Below are positions 8,695 through 17,339 of a DNA stretch of 56,435 bases, piece by piece; the first letter of the stretch is position 1, and each line of letters begins with the position of its first letter. The stretch covers positions 1 to 56,435 of the forward strand of contig JADEXA010000048.1 in assembly GCA_015207365.1 (NCBI GenBank). The letters are read 5' to 3'. The translations under genes and the position numbers were made by a program. Under the pieces are notes generated by a model that was given only the letters and a program-made list of their open reading frames with translations, made no database searches and was not told where the DNA came from. Source of the stretch: Vacuolonema iberomarrocanum LEGE 07170. Lineage in GTDB: Bacteria > Cyanobacteriota > Cyanobacteriia > Elainellales > Elainellaceae.

Positions 8695-10284
8695 ATGACA
8701 GCTAGCATTCCGCAACCTTGCGATCAAGGCGTTATCTACGCTAAGCCCTGTGTTTCTCCCTGTCGCCAGCAAGCAAAGGTCTGGGTACTGGCCGCAACCA
8801 TTCTTGGCTCTAGCACCGTCTTTATCAGCAACACGGTGATCAATGTGGCGCTCCCCACGCTGCAAAGCCAGTTGGGGGCAACGGCCTCTGATACCCAGTG
8901 GGTGATGAGCATCTACTCGCTCCTGCAAGGATCGCTGGTGTTGGTTGGAGGAGCATTGGGCGATCGCTTGGGGCGACGGCGGGTATTCGTGTTGGGGGTG
9001 GGGTTGTTTGCGATCGCCTCCCTAGCTTGCGGCTTTGCCGATAGTGTCAATAGCCTGATTTTTGCCCGTGCTGTGCAAGGGATGGGCGGTGCGCTGCTCA
9101 TTCCAGGAAGCCTTGCCATCATCAGTGCGTCGTTTCCCGAAAATGAACGCGGTGCTGCCATTGGCTTATGGTCAGGATTCACAGCAATTTCGACCGCGAT
9201 TGGCCCCATCTTGGGCGGGTGGTTAATTGAAACGCTTTCCTGGCGTTGGGGCTTTTGGATGAATATTCCGTTGACCCTAGCCATTGTGGTCATCAGCCTA
9301 CGGCTTGTACCCGAGAGCTACGATAGCAATGCGCCCAAGCAGCTTGACTACATAGGTGCATTACTCGTCGCTGCCGGATTAGGGGCAGTTGTTTACGGCC
9401 TGATGGAATCCTCGAATCTGGGATTTGGAAGTTGGCTACTTTGGAGTGCGATCGCCCTAGGCATTTTCCTCTTGATGGCATTTGTCAGAGTCGAAACCCA
9501 TGTTCGCAATCCCATGATGCCAGTTTCGTTGTTTCGCTCCCGCATGTTTGTGGGAACCAATCTGCTGACGCTGCTCATCTATGCAAATCTGGGCGGCGTT
9601 CTGTTCTTTTTTCCCTTCAACCTGATTCAGGTACAAGGCTATTCGACCACCGCAGCCAGTGCCGCTCTGGTGCCCTTCCCGCTGATGATGTTTGTCCTCT
9701 CGCGCTGGTCCGGAGGATTGGTCGATCAGTATGGCGCACGCAAACCACTGATGTTTGGGCCTTTGGTAGTAGCTCTGGGCTACGGATTGATGATTCTCCC
9801 TGGGGTCGGCGGTAGCTACTGGCTCACCTTTTTCCCGGCAGCGCTGGTGCTGGGTTTGGGTATGGCGATTAGCGTTGCACCGCTGACGACCGCCGTCATG
9901 GGCTCTGTCGAAGACAGATATGTGGGAACGGCGTCGGGGGTCAATAATGCTGTGTCAACCCTGGCCAGCCTGCTGGCTATTGCGCTATTGGGCATCGTCA
10001 TGTTGGTGGTATTCTCATCGAGCCTAGCCGCTCAAACGGCTTCGCTCGATTTACCGGAGGCGGCGCGTCAGTTTTTGGCTGATCAAGCCGTGAATTTAGC
10101 AGCGGCAGATGTTCCCTCTGGGCTCAGTCCCTCAGCCCAACAGGCTGTAGAGACCGCCATCAACTGGGCATTTGTCGTCGGGTTTCGCACCGTCGTCGGC
10201 ATTGCTGTAGGGCTAGCCTTGCTGGGCAGCGCGATCGCCGCCGTCACGATCGAACGTCAACCGTCTCGCCCTCAACGTATTTGA
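8695..10284 (+). CDS. DHA2-family (EmrB/QacA) multidrug efflux transporter
   Basis: Membrane protein of 529 residues, the usual length for 14-helix major facilitator drug:H+ antiporters. Visible motifs are VFISNTVINVALPTL in helix 1 (motif D1), GDRLGRRRVFVLG between helices 2 and 3 (motif A), RAVQGMGGALLIP (motif B) and AIGPILGGWLIE in helix 5 (motif C). It lies in the inner membrane and exports hydrophobic or cationic compounds; the substrate cannot be read from sequence. No TetR/MarR regulator or membrane-fusion partner is adjacent. The ATG at 8695 has only a weak ribosome site. A long hairpin (10311-10357) follows the stop within 30 bp. Confidence 0.92.
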   Translation: MTASIPQPCDQGVIYAKPCVSPCRQQAKVWVLAATILGSSTVFISNTVINVALPTLQSQLGATASDTQWVMSIYSLLQGSLVLVGGALGDRLGRRRVFVLGVGLFAIASLACGFADSVNSLIFARAVQGMGGALLIPGSLAIISASFPENERGAAIGLWSGFTAISTAIGPILGGWLIETLSWRWGFWMNIPLTLAIVVISLRLVPESYDSNAPKQLDYIGALLVAAGLGAVVYGLMESSNLGFGSWLLWSAIALGIFLLMAFVRVETHVRNPMMPVSLFRSRMFVGTNLLTLLIYANLGGVLFFFPFNLIQVQGYSTTAASAALVPFPLMMFVLSRWSGGLVDQYGARKPLMFGPLVVALGYGLMILPGVGGSYWLTFFPAALVLGLGMAISVAPLTTAVMGSVEDRYVGTASGVNNAVSTLASLLAIALLGIVMLVVFSSSLAAQTASLDLPEAARQFLADQAVNLAAADVPSGLSPSAQQAVETAINWAFVVGFRTVVGIAVGLALLGSAIAAVTIERQPSRPQRI

Positions 10285-10289
10285 TGCTC

Positions 10290-10373
10290 ATGCTATGACG
10301 ACCAAAACCTAATCATTGTTTGAGACCTTCGCTCTGAGAGGGTCTCAAACAATGATTGGTAGTGGGTTCTTAG
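10290..10373. repeat. Hairpin repeat, family with TTCTTAG/CTAAG ends, copy 1
   Basis: Perfect 17-bp arms (10311-10327 and 10341-10357) lie between the convergent exporter and Uma2 genes. The right flank GGTAGTGGGTTCTTAG is shared, with changes, with 37454-37532 (GGTAGCGGG) and 43490-43530 (GGTCGTGGGATCTTAG), so this is a dispersed element and not just a terminator. It may still end transcription from both sides. Confidence 0.75.
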
Positions 10374-10383
10374 AGAATTGGTG

Positions 10384-11094
10384 TTACTCGGGTAGATGAT
10401 TAGGGTCAATGCCTTGCGATCGCAAATAGGCTTCCAATCGTTGTCTGGCCTGCCGCTCTTGCTCTGTGCGCTGCCGCTCTTGTTCCTCTGCACTCAAGTG
10501 GCGATTGCCCTGGGCGTCGTACCAGGTCAAGATTTCCTGCGGCAAACCGCCGACTTCTGCTTGGTGGCGACCAACGCCGAGCCCGATTTCCGGCATCCAG
10601 TAGGGCTCACCTATCTGTAATCGATAGGTTCCTGCATCTAGTTTGTAGACCTCGAAGGGTTGATGGCGATCGCGTTGCCAGAATTCTGGATTGTAAACGA
10701 CGTAGTACAAAACCCCTAGCCGAGCATAGAGCGCTAGCTTCTCGGTGTACTCGTCCCCGGGTTGGTGAGATACCATTTCTAGTACCCAAATCGGCGGGGT
10801 GTCTTGCTCTTCCCATGTAACATAGCTGCGGCGAGATTTGCCTCCCTTCTTGCGCTCAACCCCCAAGCTGAGAAACGCATCAGGCACGACAGGCACACGG
10901 GGATTAAGCCCGGTGGTGTGATAAATGGCCATATCTACCCCAAAGTACCAATCCATCCGCTCTGCCCACAGATGGGTCAACAGCAAGAGTAGTAAGTTGG
11001 GAAGGAGATTTTGGTCCTCATTATCCACAGGACTATCATCTGAGCTGGGAAGCTCAGCCGAACTGGGTAAGGGTTGGTTTACGGATGAAAACAT
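10384..11094 (-). CDS. Uma2-family (DUF820) putative endonuclease
   Basis: Protein of 236 residues with the PD-(D/E)xK core of the Uma2 family, greatly expanded in cyanobacteria: VPVVPDAFLSLGV, PPIWVLEMVSHQPGDEYTEK and YARLGVLYYVVYNP. The acidic residue and the E-x-V of the usual E-[VI]-x-S/K strand are present. The C-terminal extension is a charged Q/E/R-rich coiled coil (about residues 190-228), a common variant. Biological function is unknown; nuclease activity is inferred from fold only. It is one of two adjacent Uma2 genes on the minus strand. Confidence 0.88.
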   Translation of the reverse strand: MFSSVNQPLPSSAELPSSDDSPVDNEDQNLLPNLLLLLLTHLWAERMDWYFGVDMAIYHTTGLNPRVPVVPDAFLSLGVERKKGGKSRRSYVTWEEQDTPPIWVLEMVSHQPGDEYTEKLALYARLGVLYYVVYNPEFWQRDRHQPFEVYKLDAGTYRLQIGEPYWMPEIGLGVGRHQAEVGGLPQEILTWYDAQGNRHLSAEEQERQRTEQERQARQRLEAYLRSQGIDPNHLPE

Positions 11095-11209
11095 TGTCGT
11101 TTCACGCCGTCGCTTGGAGTAGATTCATTATAGAGTGAGTCACTTTTTGTCAGGAAATACGATTGGCAAGGCTGGTAAGGGAAGTGTGCAGGCGATCGCC
11201 CTTTACCTC

Positions 11210-11914
11210 TCACGAACTCCTCAAATGCTCCACAAATGTCTTATGTTCTGCTGACTGCAACCCTTCTTGCAATACCTCCAACACTCGCACCATCTGATTA
11301 CTCAGCAATGCCTCCACCGCGAGCCACAAACCGGGGAAGACCCGACTGCGAATGGTGCCATCTGAGTCAGGAGATAATCGCTGATACTCTCCATTTGTGA
11401 GCCAGAACCAGTCCAGTTGGTTATCGTGCGATGGCCAAACCACATATTCCAACACACCGTTTCGCCGATAGACCTGCTTTTTGCTGCCAGTGTCAATCGC
11501 AGCGCTACTGGCTGCGATTTCAACAATCAATTCTGGTGATCCTTCAATATAACCATCCCGACTAATGCGGGTTTGCCCGCCTGCATTCGCTTCGATGAAT
11601 AGCACAGCATCGGGTTGTGGTTCGTTATCCAAATCGAGCCTGACGGTTGGCGCATCGCTTAAATCAACACCGGATGTCATTGCTTGGTAGACTCCCAACC
11701 AGGTGATGACGCGACTGTGGGGTTTGCCATGCTGCTCATGGCCCAAGGGGGATGCCACGTACACCATTCCTTCGATCAGCTCGGCTTTTTTGATATGGGG
11801 AGCTGCCGCATATCGGCGTTCAAATTCAGGACGCGTTAAGCGATCGCCACTTTGTAGCGGAGGACAATCCTGGGGCAGATTCGGTTGCGTTTGAGGGGAA
11901 TGCTCTCGAACCAT
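11210..11914 (-). CDS. Uma2-family (DUF820) putative endonuclease
   Basis: Protein of 234 residues. It has the typical N-terminal region with AELIEGMVYVASPLGHEQHG, the QPDAVLFIE strand carrying the first metal-binding acid and the SPELIVEIAASSAAID strand with the E-I-A of the PD-(D/E)xK site, followed by KKQVYRRNGVLEYVVWP. The helix that often carries lysine reads TGSKKQ. It differs clearly from the downstream Uma2 gene (115 bp away), so the two are not a recent duplication. Activity is inferred from family only. Confidence 0.88.
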   Translation of the reverse strand: MVREHSPQTQPNLPQDCPPLQSGDRLTRPEFERRYAAAPHIKKAELIEGMVYVASPLGHEQHGKPHSRVITWLGVYQAMTSGVDLSDAPTVRLDLDNEPQPDAVLFIEANAGGQTRISRDGYIEGSPELIVEIAASSAAIDTGSKKQVYRRNGVLEYVVWPSHDNQLDWFWLTNGEYQRLSPDSDGTIRSRVFPGLWLAVEALLSNQMVRVLEVLQEGLQSAEHKTFVEHLRSS

Positions 11915-12067
11915 GAACCAATCCTCAAAATCGCTACATAAGCCTCACTGTAGCAAATCACTCGATATCAAGACATCGGCTCCATATGCGTATGTCATCG
12001 GTGATTAACAACGGGGAGGTCGTTTTGAAATTGCCGCGAATGTTTACTGTTATTTATTGATCTGGAA

Positions 12068-12613
12068 TTATCGATCTGGAATCTGATGCACCGCTTTTAC
12101 TGCTTCAAAATCGAAGAAATTCCCCTCCATCTGCTTTATGCAATAGGTTTTCCAAATTCTGTCGGAAATCTGAGGATGTTCTTCTGTTACGCTAGTCCAA
12201 CGCACCCGAACTTGCTCGATGAAGGCAGTTAAGTCCTCATCGGTTGTCAGCGTGATGGTTTTCTCTTCGATTTCCTTCTTAATGGAAGAGAGCTTTGAGG
12301 CAGCACTCAGGTGCTTTTCGGAAAGGGAATCGTAGTTGAGAAATGTTTGGAGTGAGGCGATCGCCGCTGTGAGCATACTGGTCGTGCCCAGGATAATTTT
12401 CACCGGGGTTGACGTTGAAGCGTCGTTCAGAGTTGCGAATACGGTTGTACCGACGACAGCCGAGAACACTACAACAGGGATACCCAAAAGTAGATGCAGT
12501 CTGCGGTATTGGATTGCCTGCCTGTAATGCCCGGTCTGGGCAGCTCGGATGCGAACATACCATTTGCGCAAAAGCTCAAGTTTTTGAAAGGTGCGATCGC
12601 CCGCATGAGTCAT
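12068..12613 (-). CDS. SLATT-domain two-helix membrane protein
   Basis: Protein of 181 residues with the SLATT layout: an N-terminal helix with LRKWYVRIRAAQTGHY, two transmembrane segments (about residues 43-65 and 70-92), then a long helical region with NYDSLSEKHLSAASKLSSIK and a polar tail. SLATT proteins are predicted pore-forming effectors in nucleotide-signal or reverse-transcriptase-linked defence modules, but many occur alone, as here. No nucleotidyltransferase, SLOG or reverse transcriptase gene is adjacent. The ATG at 12613 is the only reasonable start. Confidence 0.8.
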   Translation of the reverse strand: MTHAGDRTFQKLELLRKWYVRIRAAQTGHYRQAIQYRRLHLLLGIPVVVFSAVVGTTVFATLNDASTSTPVKIILGTTSMLTAAIASLQTFLNYDSLSEKHLSAASKLSSIKKEIEEKTITLTTDEDLTAFIEQVRVRWTSVTEEHPQISDRIWKTYCIKQMEGNFFDFEAVKAVHQIPDR

Positions 12614-12672
12614 AAGTGACTGACCTACTCTACAAAGTGTCTACACAGCATAACCAGGAATATGCTTCCTTT

Positions 12673-12767
12673 TATAGCGCTATGCGCGTTAGTTAAGTAC
12701 GGTTGTGTGGGGCGCGGCGCGCCCCACACAACCGTTGCTGTGCTTAATGCGGTTGCACACCGCTATA
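12673..12767 (-). repeat. 95-bp palindromic element, family TATAGCG, copy 1
   Basis: The element is bounded by TATAGCG and CGCTATA and has a perfect 17-bp hairpin core (12699-12715/12719-12735). A copy lies at 25299-25393 in opposite orientation with the same flanking arms; the only difference is the 3-nt centre of the hairpin, which reads GCC here against GGC there when the arms are aligned. This is consistent with a MITE-like element inserted at TA. Confidence 0.9.
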
Positions 12768-12830
12768 TACAAGCAATCAATAGACGGACGAACGTTTCAT
12801 CTCACCCCAAAGGATAAAAATTGCATTTTT

Positions 12831-12874
12831 AGAACAATCGTCCATGACGCTGACACGTCATGGACGATTGTTCT
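12831..12874. repeat. Perfect 19-bp hairpin
   Basis: Arms 12831-12849 and 12856-12874 enclose a 6-nt loop. It is one of three strong hairpins packed between the SLATT gene and the P-type ATPase (12614-12997), a stretch with no coding sequence. Confidence 0.9.
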
Positions 12875-12935
12875 GATGTGTCACAGGCTATTCGATTAGC
12901 CCTGGCGTAAGTAGCTCGGCATGATGAAAAACCAG

Positions 12936-12986
12936 ACTCTAAAAACCTGTGCCGCCCGCAGTGCGGGCGGCACAGGTTTTTAGAGT
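12936..12986 (-). terminator. Probable terminator of the P-type ATPase gene
   Basis: A 25-bp near-perfect palindrome (arms 12936-12960 and 12962-12986) starts 12 bp past the ATPase stop codon. On the minus strand the GC-rich stem (GCCGCCCGCA) is followed by GGTTTTTAGAG, giving a U-run after the stem base. The length of the stem is unusual for a simple terminator. Confidence 0.65.
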
Positions 12987-12997
12987 TTTAGGTTTAA

Positions 12998-15199
12998 TTA
13001 CACCTGCCAACTTAGTACGCGGCCTGCGTTCAAAATGGCTAGGAGAGCAACGCCAACATCGGCAAACACAGCTTCCCAAAGCGTTGCCACACCGATGGTT
13101 CCCAGGAGGATGAAAAGACCTTTGACGCCCATAGCCAGAATGATGTTTTGCACCACAATCCTGCGGGTCTTTTTGGCCACGTGAATCGCTTCTGCGACCT
13201 TGGAGGGGGCATCGGTCATGATGACGATATCCGCCGTTTCGATGGCCGCATCGGAACCCAAGCCACCCATCGCCATGCCGATATCGGCTCTCGCGATCAC
13301 GGGCGCGTCATTGATGCCATCCCCAACAAAAACGACTTTGCCATGTCCCGTTCGATCGAGTAATTGTTCAATGGCGTCGACTTTGTCTTCAGGGAGCAGG
13401 TTCGCTCTGTAGGTATCTAAACCCAACCGATCGGCAACGCCCTCTGCCGTCGCTGGGTTATCCCCTGTGAGCATCGCAATTTGCCCAACGCCAGCTTGCT
13501 TCAGATCGTTAACGGCTTGGGCTGCATCTGCTCTGATTTCGTCGGCAATGAGGATGTAGCCTGCATAGCGGCGATCGACAGCAAGATGAACAACCGTTCC
13601 TTCCACATGGCAGGTGTCGTGGTCAATGTTTTCTCGGTGCAGTAGGCGATCGCTCCCCGCCAACACCGTCTGGTGGTTTACCTTTGCCTGAATCCCGTGG
13701 CCTGCAATTTCTTCGTAGTCTGTGACTGTGGCATCGTCAATCCGTTGACCATAGGCGTCTCGAATCGACTGGGCAACGGGATGGTTCGAGTGCGACTCGG
13801 CTTTTGCGGCCAAGGACAATAGCTCTGCCGTTGAAAATCCATTTTTAGGCACGATCTGTGTGACCTTAAAAACGCCCTGCGTCAGGGTTCCGGTTTTATC
13901 AAAAACAACCGTTTTGACCGTTGTAAGGGCATCGAGGAAAGTTGAGCCTTTGACCAAAATGCCGCGTTTGGCAGCTCCACCAACGCCCCCGAAATAGCCA
14001 AGGGGAATACTAATAACCAACCCGCATGGGCAAGAGATGACGAGAAGAACGAGGGCACGATAAACCCATTCTTCGTGGGTCGCACTGGATAGCAATAGAG
14101 GGGGAATAAGGGCGACAACTAGAGACAAAATGACGACAACGGGCGTGTAGTAGCGAGCAAACCGAGTGATAAACTTCTCGGTCTGTGCTTTTTTGCTGGT
14201 GGCATTTTCGACAAGATCAAGAATCTTGGCAATCGACGACTCGCCGAACCGTTTGGTGACCTTGAGGGTCAACGCTCCCGTCTGGTTCACCATGCCGGCC
14301 AAAATGGTTGTTCCCACATTAACCGTGCGGGGAACGGATTCCCCTGTGAGCGCTGAGGTATCGACGAGGGAATGTCCGTCTAAAATATCCCCATCGAGCG
14401 GTATCTTTTCTCCTGGCTTGACCAGGATAATGTCGCCGACTTCAACCGCTTCTGGGGAAACCGTTTTGATAGAACCATTGACGTTGAGATTGGCAGTATC
14501 AGGGCGCACTTCCAAAAGTGCTTTAATCGAGCGGCGCGATCGCCCAACCGAATAATCCTGAAAGAGTTCTCCGATGCGATAGAACAACATCACGGCAACC
14601 GCTTCGGGTAGTTCATGAATGGCGATCGCCCCCAACGTCGCGACAGTCATTAGGAAGTTTTCATCAAACAGTTGCCCACTGATAATGTTGCGTCCAGCGG
14701 CTTTTAACACGCTCCAGCCACTCAAGAGATAGGCCGGGATGAAAACAATATATTCCCCGATGCTGAAGGGCGTCTGATGCAGGGGTTCTTCAAACGCCAT
14801 GCCGCCAGCAAGAAGCATAATCACTAGGAGGATTGGAATGACGTCTGCCTTGACATTAAACTCGCCTGAATCGTTGTCATGCCCGTGGTCATGAGCATGG
14901 TCATTAGGGCGATCGCGCCCGTGCTCGTAATCGTAAGGGTGGTCGTGTGCTTCGCGGCGTGACTTGAGTGTTGGACGGATAACGACATACCCCAACGTAG
15001 TGATGCGTTTCTGAAGGAGGGTGTCATCCACTTGCTGCGGGTCATAGGAAACCGTCATCCGCCCCGTTGCCGCACTCACCGAGACCTCATCGACCCCGGC
15101 TAACTGTTCCAAATTGCGCTCAATCTTGGCGGCACAGCTAGCACAGTCCATCCCACCGATCTGCATCTGCTGAGTTTTGAGTGATGAAGGCTGAGTCAT
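12998..15199 (-). CDS. ziaA: Zn/Cd/Pb-type P1B ATPase exporter
   Basis: Protein of 733 residues. It starts with a heavy-metal-associated domain (GMDCASC, cysteines 19 and 22) and a histidine/aspartate-rich stretch (about residues 84-112), as in the cyanobacterial zinc exporter ZiaA. The membrane part has TGES in the actuator domain, the ion-site C-P-C (390-392), D434-K-T-G-T-L-T as phosphorylation site, SNHP, and GDGINDAP near the last helices. C-P-C followed by G-L with a P-type 2 arrangement favours Zn2+/Cd2+/Pb2+ over Cu+. It is divergent from an ArsR/SmtB repressor with operators between them, the classic metal-induced export switch. Metal specificity (Zn versus Cd/Pb) is inferred. Confidence 0.9.
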   Translation of the reverse strand: MTQPSSLKTQQMQIGGMDCASCAAKIERNLEQLAGVDEVSVSAATGRMTVSYDPQQVDDTLLQKRITTLGYVVIRPTLKSRREAHDHPYDYEHGRDRPNDHAHDHGHDNDSGEFNVKADVIPILLVIMLLAGGMAFEEPLHQTPFSIGEYIVFIPAYLLSGWSVLKAAGRNIISGQLFDENFLMTVATLGAIAIHELPEAVAVMLFYRIGELFQDYSVGRSRRSIKALLEVRPDTANLNVNGSIKTVSPEAVEVGDIILVKPGEKIPLDGDILDGHSLVDTSALTGESVPRTVNVGTTILAGMVNQTGALTLKVTKRFGESSIAKILDLVENATSKKAQTEKFITRFARYYTPVVVILSLVVALIPPLLLSSATHEEWVYRALVLLVISCPCGLVISIPLGYFGGVGGAAKRGILVKGSTFLDALTTVKTVVFDKTGTLTQGVFKVTQIVPKNGFSTAELLSLAAKAESHSNHPVAQSIRDAYGQRIDDATVTDYEEIAGHGIQAKVNHQTVLAGSDRLLHRENIDHDTCHVEGTVVHLAVDRRYAGYILIADEIRADAAQAVNDLKQAGVGQIAMLTGDNPATAEGVADRLGLDTYRANLLPEDKVDAIEQLLDRTGHGKVVFVGDGINDAPVIARADIGMAMGGLGSDAAIETADIVIMTDAPSKVAEAIHVAKKTRRIVVQNIILAMGVKGLFILLGTIGVATLWEAVFADVGVALLAILNAGRVLSWQV

Positions 15200-15253
15200 A
15201 AGCCGAATGACATGATTAAGTGCTTCTTTTGAACTGTAGCAGAAATCATGAAA

Positions 15254-15302
15254 TATCTGAAGATACTCTCACATATTCAAATGTTAAAATGAGAATCATT
15301 TT
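15254..15302. promoter_or_regulatory. Divergent operator region: SmtB-like and Fur/Zur-like palindromes
   Basis: Three palindromes lie between the ATPase and repressor starts. TATCTGAAGATA (15254-15265) and ACATATTCAAATGT (15271-15284) resemble the imperfect operators of ArsR/SmtB repressors. AAAATGAGAATCATTTT (15286-15302) is a perfect 7-3-7 inverted repeat that looks like a Fur or Zur box. This suggests dual control by the local repressor and a Fur-family protein. Confidence 0.55.
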
Positions 15303-15353
15303 CCTATGCTGAGCTGTGTTCTGTTCTGTTCTCCGTTGCTAAAGCTGATCCCT

Positions 15354-15755
15354 ATGAGCAAGTTGCCATCCTCAAATTCCCGCCCTGCTCATCCTGAAGA
15401 TGCGCCCAGTTGTGAGACCCATCTCGTTCATCTGGAGCAAGTGCGTCAGGTGCAACCAGAGGTTCTACCTGTAGATCAGGCGCAACAGATGGCAGAGTTT
15501 TTCACGGCCTTGTCGGATCCCAGTCGTTTGCGGATTATGTCGGCGCTGGCCAATCGAGAACTCTGTGTCTGTGATCTAGCGGCGGCAGTGAAGGTGAGCG
15601 AGTCTGCCGTATCCCATCAGCTCAGAATTTTGCGATCGCAACGTCTAGTGAACTATCGCCGGGAAGGGCGCAATGTTTACTACAGCTTGGCCGATCGCCA
15701 TATCATCAGCCTCTATCACGAAATTTCACAGCACTTGAAAGAAGCAACAGATTAA
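15354..15755 (+). CDS. ziaR: ArsR/SmtB-family metal-responsive repressor
   Basis: Protein of 133 residues from the ATG at 15354; an upstream ATG at 15306 would add 16 hydrophobic residues unlike the family and would begin almost inside the Fur-like box, so it is not preferred. The winged-helix core includes FFTALSDPSRLRIMSALA, ELCVCDLAAAVKVSESAVSH and a recognition helix HQLRILRSQRLV. Both ligand sets of SmtB/ZiaR are visible: ELCVCDL (alpha-3N cysteines) and the C-terminal D-R-H-x5-H-E-x3-H helix (alpha-5 site). It is expected to repress itself and the divergent ATPase and release DNA on binding Zn2+ or a related ion. Confidence 0.88.
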   Translation: MSKLPSSNSRPAHPEDAPSCETHLVHLEQVRQVQPEVLPVDQAQQMAEFFTALSDPSRLRIMSALANRELCVCDLAAAVKVSESAVSHQLRILRSQRLVNYRREGRNVYYSLADRHIISLYHEISQHLKEATD

Positions 15756-15817
15756 GTAGCAAGCGTACAGGTGGCGATCATTCAAGGCTACTTGATTCAA
15801 GGCTACTTGCTTGATGA

Positions 15818-16453
15818 TTACGCTCGTTTGCGTCGCACCCACCCGGTAATCATTGCCAGGGCAAACATGCCGAGCAACGCCACTCCCAGTAACAAACGCC
15901 CTCCTTCGAATATCCCCGCACCCAAGGCGACAATGGGCGGTTTAGCGATCGCAATACTCAACACCAAGGCCGGAATAAAACGCTGCCATCCCATTTTGGT
16001 CATCCCAACGGCGTAGCAAACAAAGTCAAACAATCCCGTCATCAACAGCCCAGCGACGAGGAAGATGTTTTGCTCCAGATAGTTTTGTCCGAGGGCATCA
16101 ACTTTGACCATAAATCGCTCCCCCACGAGCCGCTGTACGAGGTCACGGCCATAGCGTTTGGCAATGAAGAAGTTGGAGGCGCAAGCAACAAAGTCGGCGA
16201 TCGCAATCACAATCAACCCTTGCGTAAACCCAAATAAGCCCCCGGCCAAGATTGAGTAAGCGGTTCCGGGTAGCACTGGAATCACAATGCTCGTTAGGCG
16301 TAGCAGCAGAACGATGGCAGGAGCCCAAATGCCGAATCGAGCCACATCTTCCCGCACTTGCTCAATGCCAACCTGGTTGACAAAGATGATTGCCAGGGCA
16401 ACGAGCAAAATGATGAGGCTAACTTCTGCAATTTTGACGACTTTTGGCTTCAT
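15818..16453 (-). CDS. TVP38/TMEM64 (DedA-like) membrane protein
   Basis: Protein of 211 residues with four to five transmembrane segments. The VTT/DedA signature is visible as PVLPGTAYSILAGGLFGF followed by GLIVIAIADFVACASNFFIA and a re-entrant hydrophobic hairpin. DedA/VTT proteins act in lipid transport or membrane homeostasis; the substrate here is unknown. It begins 11 bp after the methyltransferase stop and is probably the last gene of the uptake operon. A link to iron or heme is by position only. Confidence 0.85.
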   Translation of the reverse strand: MKPKVVKIAEVSLIILLVALAIIFVNQVGIEQVREDVARFGIWAPAIVLLLRLTSIVIPVLPGTAYSILAGGLFGFTQGLIVIAIADFVACASNFFIAKRYGRDLVQRLVGERFMVKVDALGQNYLEQNIFLVAGLLMTGLFDFVCYAVGMTKMGWQRFIPALVLSIAIAKPPIVALGAGIFEGGRLLLGVALLGMFALAMITGWVRRKRA

Positions 16454-16464
16454 GGGTGGGTTTA

Positions 16465-17313
16465 TCAGGAGTAGGTTCCGACCTGGAGCTGCACAATACG
16501 GCCCGACTTCTTAAAAAGCGCCATTGGAATGAATGGAAAGAGTTGTGCCACTAAGCGCCCAGGCATCGGTAAACGCTGTGGATAGTCGAGGAACTGGCTG
16601 AGGTAGAACACTTCTTGCTTTAACCGAATGGCTGGACTCCAGGCTTCGAGTTCGCTGCCCTGGTCGATGCCCCACTTGAATTCCGCGTTTGTCTTCGAGA
16701 CGGTGTCGTGCTGCTGGGTCGTTTGGGCACGTTTGCGACTCAAGACATCAAACAATACTTCGGTGGGGCTAAAACGCGTTTCGATTTGTTGCAACAGCGC
16801 TCGATTGTCGGCTTCTGACAAGTACATGGATACCCCTTCGTAGAGCACCATCATGGGCTGATTAGGCTGGCGGTGAATGGCATCCATCCAGGTAATGTCC
16901 AGCAGGGATTTGGCAATGAAATGATGGCGATCGCTCTCTTCAAAGAACTTGCGTCGCAGGGCAATGACCTCTGGGAAATCCACGTCATACCAATGCACTT
17001 CACCGTTATCCACACGGGAAAAGCGAGTGCATAGACCCGCACCGAGGTTGACAATTACAGCGCTGGGGTAAGTTTCAAGGAAGTTCTGCACAATCTGGTC
17101 ATAAGCTCTCGCTCGAATCACACAGCCCAGTTGCGAAGACCAGCCCTTCTCGTATTTGCTGAAGTCGTAATCGACTTGGTCTGCAATTTCAACTGCTTTG
17201 CGATCGCTCAAAATTGGCTCTGATCGTTGGGTTTCGGTCGCACGAGCATACAGCGTAATCATCAGCGTTTCAGCTACACCCGTGAGGTTGTCGGTCGGTT
17301 CTCGAAGTTGCAT
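16465..17313 (-). CDS. Leucine-carboxyl/TcmP-type SAM-dependent O-methyltransferase
   Basis: Protein of 282 residues from the ATG at 17313, chosen because GGGAG lies about 9 nt upstream and a longer start at 17376 would overlap the binding-protein gene. The class I SAM motif is VIVNLGAGLCTRFSR, followed by VHWYDVDFPEVIALRRKFF and VLYEGVSMYL, matching the PPM/LCMT-like family (TcmP, isoprenylcysteine-unrelated). Such enzymes methylate carboxylates or polyketide hydroxyls. It sits 26 bp after the SBP gene of the uptake system, suggesting a role in modifying a siderophore, tetrapyrrole or related small molecule. That role is inference. Confidence 0.82.
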   Translation of the reverse strand: MQLREPTDNLTGVAETLMITLYARATETQRSEPILSDRKAVEIADQVDYDFSKYEKGWSSQLGCVIRARAYDQIVQNFLETYPSAVIVNLGAGLCTRFSRVDNGEVHWYDVDFPEVIALRRKFFEESDRHHFIAKSLLDITWMDAIHRQPNQPMMVLYEGVSMYLSEADNRALLQQIETRFSPTEVLFDVLSRKRAQTTQQHDTVSKTNAEFKWGIDQGSELEAWSPAIRLKQEVFYLSQFLDYPQRLPMPGRLVAQLFPFIPMALFKKSGRIVQLQVGTYS

Positions 17314-17339
17314 AGCGGCGGACTCCCGATACTGAGGGC

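Noticed and set aside
15306..15353. Upstream ATG for the ArsR/SmtB repressor
   Set aside because: It adds a hydrophobic stretch not typical of the family and begins 4 bp after the Fur-like palindrome, leaving no room for a ribosome site outside it.
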